A stretch of 27,862 bases of DNA from Sperchopsis tessellata (Eukaryota; Arthropoda; Insecta; Coleoptera; Hydrophilidae), in the NCBI GenBank assembly GCA_033557685.1, contig JAWQRN010000608.1:1-27862 (forward strand), read 5' to 3'. The notes under the pieces are model-generated. The model ran no database searches. It was not told the DNA's origin and saw nothing but the letters and a program-made list of their open reading frames with translations. Made by a program: the position numbers and the translations under genes. Shown in pieces: positions 9,949 through 18,780 of this stretch (the stretch's first letter is position 1; every line of letters begins with the position of its first letter).

Positions 9949-10030
9949 CAGTGATTCTTAATGTGGCTCATATTGGGAGTCACAAAAAAAACGTTATATT
10001 TGAGGGTTACGGAGACTTCTGAGTAGGTCA
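9949..10030 (+). mobile_element. Orphan hAT-like terminal sequence
   Basis: CAGTGATTCTTAATGTGGCT followed by a GGGAGTCAC block resembles the outer end of hAT transposons (CAGTG.TTCT.AA..TG.GG). The preceding eight bases GTCTAGTA, which lie in repeat copy B, would be the target site. I did not find a matching inverted end followed by the same eight bases, so only one end may remain. Confidence 0.45.
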
Positions 10031-11820
10031 CAAAATTTACTTCAATAATGTCTTGAAACTATAAAAAAGAAATAAAACCATGAAATGGAAACTATAACAT
10101 AGGCACCTAATATACATCAATAGTGATGGCAATGGGCTGAGATTCGCTTCCGTTGGCAATTAAACGAGATAAAATAGCCCCATAGCTTATCTTTGTTATC
10201 GTTATTTCAATATGCATTGGTAGAAGATAATGAACTTTAAAAACAACGGTTGGCTAAAATGTCTTATTGCACCATATATCATTCTGATTTTTTTACCTAG
10301 ACACTGGATATCCTATTATAAATACCTATACCAAACACTTTTCCTTCTGGAAATTTCAACTACAGTTATAGAAAAGTATTCGTATTTGCAATTACATCCC
10401 TACCACAAACTTAAATCTGTTATCCCTACAGTGTAACTACCCCGATCTTGGATTTTAGTTCTGTTAATACTTTCAACAAGTGTACTTCTGTTTTTACAAA
10501 AATATGTGGATTAAAAATTAGAGTACGTACTTCTAGCAATAAAATGATTTTGATTTATACATTCTTTTTGATGATTTCTGATTTACTAACTTATAGAAAA
10601 TTTTTCATACGCTTTGTTTTTTATACTTGCTCAAATTGCTGTTAGTACATAGTATTTGTATTGTAACTAGCCTTGGAAAATTTGATCCACATTTGATGTT
10701 TTTCCATATTTTCATCAACGTTTAATGAATAATCAGGAAACTGGTCTAAACGTTTGGTTTAACAGAATTGTCGTTCTTTGATATTTACTCTTAATTTCTT
10801 TAGTTTTTGTTTTTAAATTTGATAAACCACCAATTCAAAATAAACCGGTTTCTACGGAGCGCAAATTTAATATTATTGATGCATCCTTCGTAGAAAACAA
10901 TACAGTTTGTACTATTATGGCACCCTAATTTAAGACCGTATGTATGTGCCTTTTGTTTTTTTTAAATTTTCCCCCGTTACGAAAACCCTAAACTAAATAA
11001 AAGTAGGTTTACTTATAGTGTTAATCTCAAGATAAAATATGAAAGAATTTGAAATCAAGGGTTACTGGTAAGAACCCAGCGGTGGCCGCCATTTTGTGAT
11101 TAGTGAGAAATATGCCACGTGTATTAAAATTGATTGAAACCTCGTGCAGCATAGAGAAATATATTCTTGTTGGAACACTGGCTGCAGAAAAATTTTCAAA
11201 CAGGTGTGATAGCCTAATTTTTGGTCATAAAAGCGGAATTCCCACAATGTTAAATAAATAGTATAAAGGCTTTAACAGGAGCGGCGTCATCGATCCCGTG
11301 ACTCTAATATTTGTTGTTAAGAGACCTTCAAGGCCCAAACTTTCAAGTAATTTTAACCTTGAGAAGTTTCGTACTATTATGGCTAAATATATGCGATAAC
11401 ACCCGTTGTAATATAATATTACGTAAACCCTTGAAGTTTCTAAGTACCACATACTATAAATTATTGTTTATATTACAAGATCGTTTGTTGTGTATTTAAC
11501 CTTATTTGATTTTCATTTTCATTTGGAAACAGCGTACATCTTTCTCAAACCACCCTTGTTATTAAATTACTTAACATGACACTAGTATCATCATGATTAA
11601 TTATCTACGAAGTACACTCCTACTCTCGTCTGTTGTGTGTTTGGAATGTATGAAGAGGAAGAAGACTATAGAAAATGTAACATCTAAACAAGACAAGTAA
11701 GCTTGTTGTATAAGTTATTTGTTTAAGGTTTATATAAGGAACTAATGAGTTAACCCGAACCCCGGAGTTCTGTTTAGATTTCGCTTCGGTTAACTTGGGG
11801 TAGTGTCTGCCAGCAATATT
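10031..11820. other. Long AT-rich interval, partly 3' flank of the receptor exon
   Basis: The short open frames here (for example 10230-10436, 10448-10645, 11062-11247 and 11225-11452) have no recognisable domains and overlap on both strands. The part just below 11821 would be the 3' UTR of the receptor on the minus strand. The only clear AATAAA on that strand overlaps the stop codon and is probably not the one used. Confidence 0.55.
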
Positions 11821-12088
11821 TTATTTGAGTGACTTTAGTGACTGTTCAAGTGGTGAGAGCCTTACGTCTGCTGTTGGTGTGGCAGCAACACTACTATTAT
11901 TTAGAGAGAGTGCTGTGCTATATGTTGGTAATCGAGGCCTCACCTGGGTCGTTGTCCGCCTCCTCGGACGGATGTTGAAAGCCCCGTAAACTATGGGGTT
12001 CATGCAGGAGTTCGTGCAGGCAAAGAGGAAGAGACCCTTCTGGACTCGTTGGTCAACGACGGATGCAGTATCTTTGTCGTACCAATAC
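11821..12088 (-). CDS. Terminal coding exon of a class A GPCR (AKH/ACP/GnRH-receptor-like)
   Basis: The minus-strand exon begins right after a splice acceptor (TTTATTTTGCAG, AG at 12090-12089). One base completes the preceding codon and 88 residues follow to a TAA at 11823-11821. It opens YWYDKDTASVVDQRVQKG, continues LFLFACTNSC and then MNPIVYGAFNIRPRRR. That is the last extracellular loop, transmembrane helix 7 with the NPxxY motif (NPIVY), and the basic start of the cytoplasmic tail. The 'NSCMNPIVYG.FNI' wording is typical of the insect adipokinetic hormone / ACP / GnRH receptor group; corazonin receptors are less likely. The Ser/Thr-rich tail of about 46 residues would carry phosphorylation sites. 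Upstream exons should lie at higher coordinates, but no other GPCR exon was found up to 27862, so the intron is probably very long. The frame is intact and looks like a living host gene. Confidence 0.88.
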
Positions 12089-12759
12089 CTGCAAAATAAA
12101 TTAAATTATGAGATAGTATAATGCAATAGAGATGTATATTTTAAAATAAAATCAAAAAAGTGTTCGCTGTGAGGGCGGCTTCTGGACACATAATATAATA
12201 CGCAAAGAAATCTGAGGAACTACGAAGATTTTAACTATTGCTGTAAAATAATGGCTATATTTTTATTCCTTCACTCATTTGGAATTCATCTCTTAGTTGT
12301 TATTAAAGGATACTTCACATTAATCAAATCATCATCATCATACAATCAATATCTTTCACTTGGCGTAGCCTTTACGGCAATGGCGTTGTTTTTTTTTATT
12401 ATTATTTATTTGTTTCTTTTTTTTTTCGCTTTTTTATCATGTAGGTCTTTTAGGACGAGAGGAGTATTCTCAACAAGTTCTTTCACCCAGGCGGGTTTGT
12501 CCTTGATTGTAGCCAATATGGTGATTGTAGGACATCGCTTCTTCTTTTGGTCATTTTGGTAGTTGTAGTGGCCGGATGTGTTGCTTCCCGATTGTAATTT
12601 TCATGCCTAATTTGGCTAGATTAGATCAGTTACCTGACACCAAGGAAGAAGACCTGCTCTGTAACAAATTTCATTGGAGGAGTGGAAACGGTCGAAGTAT
12701 AGGCTGCTTCTTAAGATGAGACGTTCTGTGCTTGGGATTTGTGACTGAAGTTAGTGTGG
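12089..12759. other. Receptor intron start and T-rich tract
   Basis: Directly upstream of the acceptor on the minus strand is ordinary intron sequence. At 12386-12432 there is a T-rich tract. An ATCATCATCATAC block at 12327-12340 next to GGCGTAGCCTTTACGG loosely mirrors the 3' end of the LINE at 13160-13195 in the opposite orientation and may be an inverted 3' stub. The plus-strand frame at 12251-12562 is low-complexity. Confidence 0.5.
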
Positions 12760-13195
12760 AAATTATTATGGATCTATAGATTAGAAGGGATGAGGAAGCG
12801 CTGAACACATGGGAGCGTAAGATACTCCGCCGGATCTACGAGCCTGTACAGGACAACGGAGAATGGTGAGTTCGCATGAATTCGGAGCTCTACGAGCTAT
12901 ACGAAGATCCCTCCATGTCCACAGAAGTAAGGAAAGGAAGACTACGTTGGGTCAGCCACATGGAACGTATGCCGGAGGAAAGGGGAGTATGCAAGGCGTT
13001 TCGGCAAAAACCAGAGGGAAGGCGACTCCCCGGTCGACCGCGCAAGAGGTGGCTGGACGACGTGGAGGAAGATATACGTAGACTAGGGGTGCGAGGATGG
13101 AGGAGCGAGCCCTGGATCGGGACGTGTTAAGAGGCATAGTGGAGGAGGCCAGGACTCTACAAGGGCCGTAGCGCCAAAGGATGATGATGACAGTC
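12760..13195 (+). mobile_element. 3' end of a non-LTR retrotransposon (LINE)
   Basis: Only the C-terminal tail remains. RRDEEALNTWERKILRRIYE (about 12783) is followed by the open frame 12876-13130, which reads MNSELYELYEDPSMSTEVRK, GRLRWVSHMERMPEE and LPGRPRKRWLDDVEEDIRRL. A one-base shift near 13100 then restores the expected RALDRDVLRGIVEEARTLQG ending at 13170. The tail is a GATGATGA simple repeat at 13180-13190. This is the standard C-terminus of RTE/CR1-grade LINEs whose host annotations often call it an RT-like protein. The RT proper is lost by 5' truncation. It lies within the receptor's intron but in the opposite orientation. Confidence 0.85.
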
Positions 13196-13857
13196 AAGAA
13201 GGGGTCGAATGATAGTCCTAGAAGGACAGCTTTGAGTTGAGTTCCTCGTAAAATTTGAGGTTTTTATTGAAGATAATGCCTTGATACTAGGCATGGTCGC
13301 CGATGGGAATGGAAGTGTTCCAAAGAGAGACTTGGTTGTGGTGATTGTGTTGGGAGTGCAGACAAAAACGGGATTTTATGAATAAAAGTTGGGTTTTTGG
13401 CTGGATTAGGTTTAATGTGCCACTTAGAGAACCAGTTCTCAATGCGGCGGCGTTAGAGATTGAGAGAGACACTGGTTTGTTGGGAGGTTCGACTGGATAT
13501 CCAAATTACAATAAATATATTGTATTTGTGGGTTGTCGGAAACATATAGGATGTATAGGAGTGGGGTTAGGACAAAGCCCTGGGGGATACCAGCCTGGGA
13601 TGTGAATGGACGTGAAAGGGTATTTTTGACTCGCACGTGATGCGTACGGGCTTTGTGGTAATAAATAACGATGGTTAAAAAGATGGGGTGAATTTGAAGG
13701 GAGTGGAGATTGAATAGGAGGCCATCGTGCCAGACAGAGTCAAACACTCTTTTGATGTCCAGGAAAATAGAAAGGGAGATAAGGTTAGTGTTCTATGCGC
13801 CTGTTAGGGCGGTGTCTAGGCATATGATGGCGTTAGGTGTGCTTCTTTGAGAATGTA

Positions 13858-13898
13858 CCAGGTATGTAAATATGAGACCGGTTCTTTTTATAGAAAAC
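13858..13898 (+). repeat. mariner left terminal inverted repeat
   Basis: CCAGGTATGTAAATATGAGA at the left end pairs with the right end (CCAGGCCTGTAAATATAAAA on the minus strand). The best-matching core is about 26 bp, with weaker similarity to about 40 bp. Confidence 0.9.
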
Positions 13899-13932
13899 AC
13901 ACATTAATTGTATGAAAATTGTAACAAATATT

Positions 13933-14904
13933 TTATTCAAAGTATTGCTCATCGCTAGCTATACATTTTTCCTATCTCTTTGGTAATGTGTGAATGCCAT
14001 GCCAAAAAAACTGTTGCTTTTTTGAGGAAAACCAATCATCAAGCCATTTTCGTACATTTTCGTAAGAAGTGAAGCGCTGCGCAGCAAGTGCGTGTCCCAT
14101 CGATGCAAATAAGTAGTAATCAGATGAGGCCAAGTGTGGTGAGTAAGCCGCATGTGAAAGTATTTGCCAACTAAACGCCTCAATCGTTTCCTTGACCAGT
14201 TTTGCTATATGCGATGGTGGATTATCACGAAGCAAAATAATTTTGTGTTGCTTCTTTTGATATTCTGGTCATTTTTTATGCAATGCTTGGTTCAAATCCA
14301 TCTTTTATTGTCGTCAGCGTTCAGTATTAACGGTTTCGCTAGGATTTAGCAGCTTATAATAGATAACACCCTTCTGATTCCACCAAACACAGCATTATTT
14401 TCTGTTCATAGCGATTTGGCCTTGCAGTTGATGTCGCTAGTTTTCTTGGAGTAACCCATAATCTTTTACGCTAAGAATTCTCGAAATATATCTATTTTTC
14501 ATAGCCGGTCACAATTCGATGGAGAAATGATTCTCTTTTGTACCTGGCGAGCAGCAGTTTTCCACCTGCTGGAACTTTCCCATGGCTTTTTAACGTATGG
14601 CTTCTGGTGTCACATTTAATTGATCCGCAAGCTATTATTGCGTTTGAGCTACATCCTCATCCAACAATGTTTGCAATTCGGAGTCTTCAAACTTTCTCGG
14701 TGGTCCTCCACGTTTTTTGTTTCTCACATCAAAATCGCCACTTTTGAATTTTTTAAACCACTCAAAGCACTGTGATTTACTAAGAGCATGCTTACCGTAA
14801 ACTTCGACAAGCATTCGATGCAATTCTGGAGCAGTTTTTTTCAAAAGGTAACAGAAAATCAATGCTGTCCGCAAATCGTAGTTTTCAGGCACAACATTCG
14901 ACAT
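13933..14904 (-). pseudogene. mariner transposase (DD34D), broken
   Basis: The start is the ATG at 14904-14902: MSNVVPENYDLRTALIFCYL leads the paired helix-turn-helix DNA-binding domain, with SQCFEWFKKFKSGDFDVRN and PPRKFEDSELQTLLDED. The catalytic region follows. The first Asp block, normally GDEKW, reads GYEK-stop (Tyr at about 14503-14501, stop at 14494-14492). The second Asp is kept in LRDNPPSH (Asp at 14226-14224). The third is kept in HLASSDYYLF, 34 residues later, giving the DD34D spacing. TGG has become TAG near the C-terminus at the normal 'RWEKC' site. With frameshifts between, the span is about 323 codons, a little short for mariner (about 345). Loss of the first catalytic Asp alone would kill it. 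Confidence 0.92.
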
Positions 14905-15033
14905 GTTCAATGCTATGAAAAAATATGTTGTTGTATGAAACTTGTATTGTTGTGAGTTAAAAGTCTTTGATAAATGTAAACACAAGAAAAAGGCGAGAAA
15001 GACGCGGTTTGATAGTCAATACATTAACTAGAG

Positions 15034-15074
15034 CCATCTATGAGCAAATTCTGGTTTTATATTTACAGGCCTGG
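15034..15074 (-). repeat. mariner right terminal inverted repeat
   Basis: Reverse complement begins CCAGGCCTGTAAATATAAAA and matches the left end. It is followed directly by TA at 15075-15076. Confidence 0.9.
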
Positions 15075-15480
15075 TAAGTAATACTGAATAAGAGGTTGAA
15101 GGTTATATATGCTGGAAAATGTACGTAGTCTACATGTCAAAATAGCTCGTAGGATTTGTCAAGGGTGTCTAGCAAGGATATGGGTCTATAGGAGTCGAGA
15201 AGGCGAAAGTTTTTGTGAGACTTGGGGATCATGACTGTGTTGGTTATTTTCCTTATAGGTGGAAAGTAACCAGATCAGATGTAGGCAGTGATGGTGGTAA
15301 AAGTTCATGGCAGGATCTGGGAGGTGTTTAAGAGCTAGTCTAGTGATACCATCTGGGCCTGGAGCACTATTTCTGCCAAATGTTAGGGCTTCTCTTATAT
15401 CTTCGATGGTGGGGTCTTGGATAAGTGGGTGATCTGTCAATTATGTGAGTGTTGAGATTAAGTTTATTGATCCGCTCTGT

Positions 15481-16638
15481 GGCCTTGAACGAAAAAGCAA
15501 AAATCATCCCCCGCGCTGTATTAATTCTGCGCATCCAATACCCATCCGATTTTTTTTGTTTTTCGTGGAAGGATTATCATTCGTCATAATGCTGTAATGA
15601 CTGAAAATTTTAAGAGCTGTCATGTGGATTCTTTCAGATACACTATTACCAGTTTATAACCAACATATGAGGTGTCGACAGCTATTATGGTCGTATATAA
15701 ACTTCTCCAGAAATTGACAACTGCATTATCATATTATGTACTTATTGTGAACATTGCAGTAATGATTTTACTGAAATGACAATTTAATTATCTTGAAAAA
15801 CACAATGAGCTTCTACTTCAGACAGTTAAATATTCAAATATCTGCAAATAACGAATGTCAGTCCTAGACAGAGCTCCATATTTCAATCACATGCTGGTAC
15901 ATAATTTAATTTTAAATTTTTCTAGGTAATCTTAATTATCAGTGGATGTTTCTTTAGTAATTAAAATATTTTGATGTTAGTTAGTTGTATATTCATATGA
16001 AATTTTTTTGTTATTTTAAAAGAAACAACACAATACATACAATACATACAACTTGAATGTGGTGTAAATTGTTAATATTTTGTTTTGAAAACATTTTAAA
16101 GAGTATTTCAAACCGTCTACGACACTCTTGCCAAATGTGGTAAAATTCTGTTACTCTGTTGTTTAAATTACCGCAGAAATCTACGACCTGATGTTCAATA
16201 AATGTCCGTGGGAACATGAACGACGTCCCCTGTCGAAAAACGCGCCCTTATCTAACATTCACAATTTCATGGTCATAGAAGCTGAAATAGGCCGACGTTA
16301 AATAAACAAACAAACAATACCCACAGTTATATACAAGTAAAAAATATTATAAGAAAAGATAATTGTGATTATTCTGAAGCATTTGGTCTTGCATACTTTG
16401 TAGACTGATTGTATAAAAGAAGCGCGTTTTTCTTTTAAATAAACACCTTGTGGTCTGCACTAACATATTGTGAGTTTAAATTAACCCACTTCCGATAAAT
16501 TCGTAACAGTATCTTTCGCAGTTAAATTTCTGAAATAGTTATAAACTTGTGGTTTAATAAATGATCTCATCATTCATCATTCTTAAGTTATTTTTAGGAA
16601 AAATGAAATACGTTAGTTTACTGTCTTATTAGTTAAAT
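15481..16638. other. Stretch with no recognised gene
   Basis: The Jockey match stops near 15480. Beyond it the only notable frame is on the minus strand at 16011-16217 (FCGNLNNRVTEFYHIWQECR). It looks slightly protein-like, but I recognise no domain and no splice context that would make it a gene. Confidence 0.45.
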
Positions 16639-16798
16639 TCATTTACACAGTTTGGAATATGGCTGGTCCGAGGCTACTTTGCATAATAAATCATCCTCAG
16701 GGCATTCTGGAGGAAATTCTACTGATAGTTCATTAATTATAGTTACAAGCTCTTCCGTGGTGAAATTTAGTCTGTTTTGTTGACAATTGCTCGGAAAC
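16639..16798 (-). other. Exon-like open frame, unassigned
   Basis: On the minus strand an AG acceptor-like site (CTACTAGCAAATAG, AG at 16800-16799) opens a frame reading FPSNCQQNRLNFTTEELVTI, then INELSVEFPPECPEDDLLCK and VASDQPYSKLCK to a TGA at 16641-16639. A GTAAAT donor-like sequence at 16646-16641 offers an alternative internal-exon end at 16647. Composition is more protein-like than its surroundings (N-glycosylation-type NFT, balanced residues), but I know no family for it and there is no start Met. It could also be an element fragment. Confidence 0.3.
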
Positions 16799-17187
16799 CT
16801 ATTTGCTAGTAGTTTGGTCTTTGATTAAACTGGAGTTGATAGATATTTATAGTTGAAATTCTCACAGCTGTATGGTTAGGGAATGTTTGAATTGAATTTT
16901 GGTTAAATCCGAATGTGTTTTTGGATACAAGTACTTTGATTGTGATTCAAATTACTTTCGAATACATTAAAATTATCTTTATTTGCTACTCTAATGCATT
17001 ATGTTTATTTTTGCTTTCATTATGTGGAAAGTTTGTGGAATGTTTTGCGAGAAGTTTCGTTAATTAATTTTTTGCCACCTTGGACGCACATGAATGTATA
17101 ATTTTGATATTTGATAAATTCACATCTCGAGCAAAGCGTCCAAGTCAATATATTAAATACAGAAATCAAATATGTATCGAAAAGTGT

Positions 17188-17228
17188 AGTGGACACCGTG
17201 TTTCTGTCAATAAGACTTCATCAGCACT
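17188..17228 (-). ncRNA. Hammerhead ribozyme-like motif, copy 1
   Basis: Read on the minus strand: stem I strand AGTG (17228-17225), the core CTGATGA (17224-17218), stem II GTC/GAC around a TTATT loop with an A-A mismatch at its base, then GAAAC (17204-17200). Stem III is ACA/TGT with a CGG loop. The cleavage triplet GTC ends at 17192, followed by CACT (17191-17188), which closes stem I. All invariant core positions are present. The expected cut is between 17192 and 17191. Weak points are the mismatch at the base of stem II and a stem I of four pairs before a mismatch, so activity is possible but unproven. Confidence 0.75.
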
Positions 17229-17553
17229 GCTCTTGTTAGTAATTAGCTGTACCCCACGTACGAATATATATTTGATTCCTTGTATATATGCTTTAAGATA
17301 GTGAGTAAGCATATTATGAGAGGTATCGCAATGTTTCAATGTTGAAATTGAATAATTATTACTTTAATTTAATATTATTCTACACTAAATAGCTATTTTA
17401 GCATAAGAAAAATAATTGTGTTGCTTCCTTAGCCGCACATAAATGTATTATTTTGATATTTGATTAAATCAAATCTCGATAAAACCGTCTAAGTCAATAT
17501 ATTAAATACATAAATCAAATATTCAACGAAAAATTTATAACTAAGCCGAAATT

Positions 17554-17598
17554 GCAGTGGACACAGTGTTTGCATCATTAAGCCGTCATCAGCACTGC
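17554..17598 (-). ncRNA. Hammerhead ribozyme-like motif, copy 2 (probably inactive)
   Basis: Same layout on the minus strand. Stem I is a perfect GCAGTG/CACTGC, the core CTGATGA is at 17592-17586, stem III is ACA/TGT with a CTG loop, and the GTC cleavage site ends at 17560. Stem II is weakened (one wobble and one mismatch in four pairs) and the core reads CAAAC rather than GAAAC, so the catalytically important G12 is lost. Conserved stem I and stem III with a damaged core suggests a decayed ribozyme. Confidence 0.75.
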
Positions 17599-17644
17599 TC
17601 TTAATTCAGTGCGTAGATTTCCAGAGCCACAGTAAATATCTTCC

Positions 17645-17716
17645 GATTTTCCGGGAGATAACCGTGTGTAGACTTTAGTGTTTATCAACGTTTCGTCCAC
17701 CGTTGCAGGGGATATT
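17645..17716 (-). repeat. PLE 2 left terminal arm, inverted
   Basis: On the minus strand this reads CCCCTGCAACGGTGGACGAA, then ACGTTGATAAACACT..., AGTCTACACACGG and CCGGAAAA. It matches the right arm block for block (CCCCTG, ACGAAACGT, TCTACACGG, CTGGAAA). Confidence 0.75.
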
Positions 17717-17726
17717 GTCAACACCT

Positions 17727-17860
17727 GTAGCTCTTAAGAGTGCTAATTATAATTGCTATGTAGCTCTGAAAGGAGCTAGATGTAGGTGCCAATCAGCTCT
17801 AAAAAGTGCTAGTAATAGAATAACATGTAGCTCTCACAAGTGCAAGTCGCACCGAGGTTT
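17727..17860 (+). repeat. Four tandem units of 33-34 bp
   Basis: Units start at 17727, 17760, 17793 and 17827, each opening with (GT/TC)AGCTCT followed some bases later by AGTGCT, GAGCTA or AGTGCA. Because 33 is a multiple of three, the plus-strand frame shows an 11-residue repeat (VALKSANYNCY, VALKGARCRCQ, SALKSASNRIT). There is no other sign of coding. It lies between the left arm and the RT of PLE 2. Confidence 0.8.
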
Positions 17861-17871
17861 ATCTGAGGTCT

Positions 17872-18424
17872 ACTTATTTCCAATTTAGGGACTATTTCTA
17901 CGAAAAAACATCTATGCTGTTATGGGTTCCCCTTTGTCCTCTTTATGGAGGCATTTGACCAGTTGGCATTATCGTCCTCCGATATAAAGCCTAAATAATG
18001 TTTCCGTTACGTGGATGACACCTTTATTATATGGTCTTTTGGACGAGAAGCATAAGATGCCTTCTTGTATCACGTAATCTCTCAACACCCCAATATACGT
18101 TTCGCGATAGAGATTGAGTCATCAGGCTCCCTTCCTTTCTTGAATGTATTTTTGAAACGTAGATCAGATGATACACTTCTTCATTCTGTTTATCGTAAGC
18201 CCACCTATAACAATAGGAACTTGCATGCAATATCACATCTCTATCCCTTTCATGAAATGTCTGTGATTAACTCGCTCGTACAACGAGCTTTCAAGTTGTG
18301 CGACACAACTCTACTTTCTCAGGAGTTGTGTACAGTCACCGATGCGCTGTTATCTAATGGATATGGTTTGGCAGACGTCAAACGGTCAATACCATCCACC
18401 CATCGCTACCAGAAATACTTCTGA
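17872..18424 (+). pseudogene. PLE 2 reverse transcriptase, palm and thumb start
   Basis: YFQFRDYFYEKTS (about 17876) and then AVMGSPLSS (in a second frame, 17916-17942) match the PLE 'F.F....FYEQ..GVAMGSPLSP' block. After a shift, MEAFDQLALSSSDIKPK-stop leads to the catalytic FRYVDDTFIIW, with YVDD at 18008-18019. After a further stop, the frame 18065-18424 continues QHPNIRFAIEIESSGSLPFL, VYRKPTYNNRNLHAISHLYP and FKLCDTTLLSQEL...NGYGL. These are RT motifs B to E and the PLE-specific 'LPFLD...S.YRKPT.T..YLH..SHHP' run. It would copy element RNA at a nicked target. Stops at the TAA codons around 17996 and 18053 are disabling. Confidence 0.88.
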
Positions 18425-18780
18425 GGTGAAAACAGCTGCTATTCTACCATTCCTCAAGGATTCGACGGCCAAAATTGCGCGCATACTAAGAAAATTTGAT
18501 ATCAAAACGATTCAAAAAAATTTCTTTCTTCAAAAGATGTCATCCCGTTGCAAAGCAAAGGGATTTATCGGATCCCTTGTCCCTGTGGTAAGGTATACAT
18601 CGGAGAAACTAAGCGTACGTTTGTTACTCATTTACAGGAGCGCAAACGTTGTATTCGTCTGGGTAATATTATAAAGTCAGCCGTGGCTGAACATCGTCAT
18701 GAAATAGGTCACACCATTATGTTCCAAGATACTAAAGTCTTAGCTCGGGAGGCTTCTATTTTTCCAGAAAATTCCGAGAT
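18425..18780 (+). pseudogene. PLE 2 linker and GIY-YIG endonuclease
   Basis: One frame carries the linker VKTAAILPFLKDSTAKIARI and LRKFDIKTIQK up to about 18530. After a frameshift the nuclease reads KGIYRIPCPCGKVYIGETKR (GIY at 18560-18568, YIG from 18596), TFVTHLQERKRCIR and SAVAEHRHEIGHTIMFQDTK. The GIY and YIG strands are intact. The Cys pair together with the His-rich EHRHEIGH resembles the metal-binding signature of animal PLE nucleases. Matches continue to about REASIF near 18750. The rest of the 18548-18892 frame is non-coding tail. Confidence 0.88.

Larger units (their letters stand above)
13858..15074 (-). mobile_element. mariner transposon, full length, inactive
   Basis: About 1217 bp bounded by terminal inverted repeats that start CCAGG, flanked by the TA target duplication of Tc1/mariner elements (13856-13857 and 15075-15076). 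It carries one decayed transposase frame on the minus strand. It sits inside the RT frame of the Jockey element, so it arrived later. The frame is badly broken, so any movement would have needed transposase supplied in trans. Confidence 0.93.
13200..15480 (-). mobile_element. Jockey-type LINE, degenerate, split by a mariner
   Basis: On the minus strand, the 15440-15077 part reads DPTIEDIREALTFGRNSAPG, then PDGITRLALKHLPDP, GYFPPIRKITNTVMIPKSHK and DSYRPISLLDTLDKSYE. After the mariner, the 13855-13200 part resumes with HSQRSTPNAIICLDTAL, the motif A block SLSIFLDIKRVFDSVWHDGL and the block FTSQAGIPQGFVLTPLLYIL. It then passes to KWHIKLNPAKTQLLFIKSRF and GDHA.YQGIIFNKNLKF. These are the RT entry, motif A, motif B ('AGIPQG') and the C-terminal part of Jockey RTs. 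The (F/Y)ADD region is deleted between about 13500 and 13530. Joining the flanks at the mariner TA gives an essentially continuous match except for a few residues near the 'GFR.GHSTQ' block. Endonuclease and gag-like ORF are absent. Confidence 0.85.
17075..17605 (-). repeat. Direct repeat pair carrying hammerhead motifs (retrozyme-like)
   Basis: Copy 1 starts near 17075 and copy 2 near 17425; copy 2 stops near 17605. Shared blocks in order on the plus strand are GCACAT.AATGTAT, ATTTTGATATTTGAT, AAGTCAATATATTAAATAC, AATCAAATAT, GTGGACAC.GTGTTT and TCATCAGCACTGCTCTT. Spacing is 349 bp at the first block and 368 bp at the last, because copy 2 has 19 extra bases before the ribozyme. A monomer of about 350-370 bp with one hammerhead per unit, in tandem, is the layout described for metazoan retrozymes. 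There is no coding capacity. Copy 2 runs into the left arm of PLE 2. Confidence 0.8.

Noticed and set aside
12327..12390. Inverted 3' stub of the 12760-13195 LINE
   Set aside because: The ATCATCATCAT and GGCGTAGCC..TTACGG blocks are suggestive, but alignment is poor in between; mentioned only in the interval note.
12863..13197. Additional frames on both strands at the LINE 3' end as separate genes
   Set aside because: Only the 12876 frame matches LINE C-termini; the others are alternative-frame shadows of the same GC-richer segment.
14538..14747. Plus-strand open frame as a gene
   Set aside because: Antisense to the mariner transposase.
18118..18124. TCATCAG (CTGATGA on the minus strand) as a third hammerhead core
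   Set aside because: It lies inside the PLE RT coding sequence (ESSGSLPF) and has no GAAA, stem II or stem I partners nearby.
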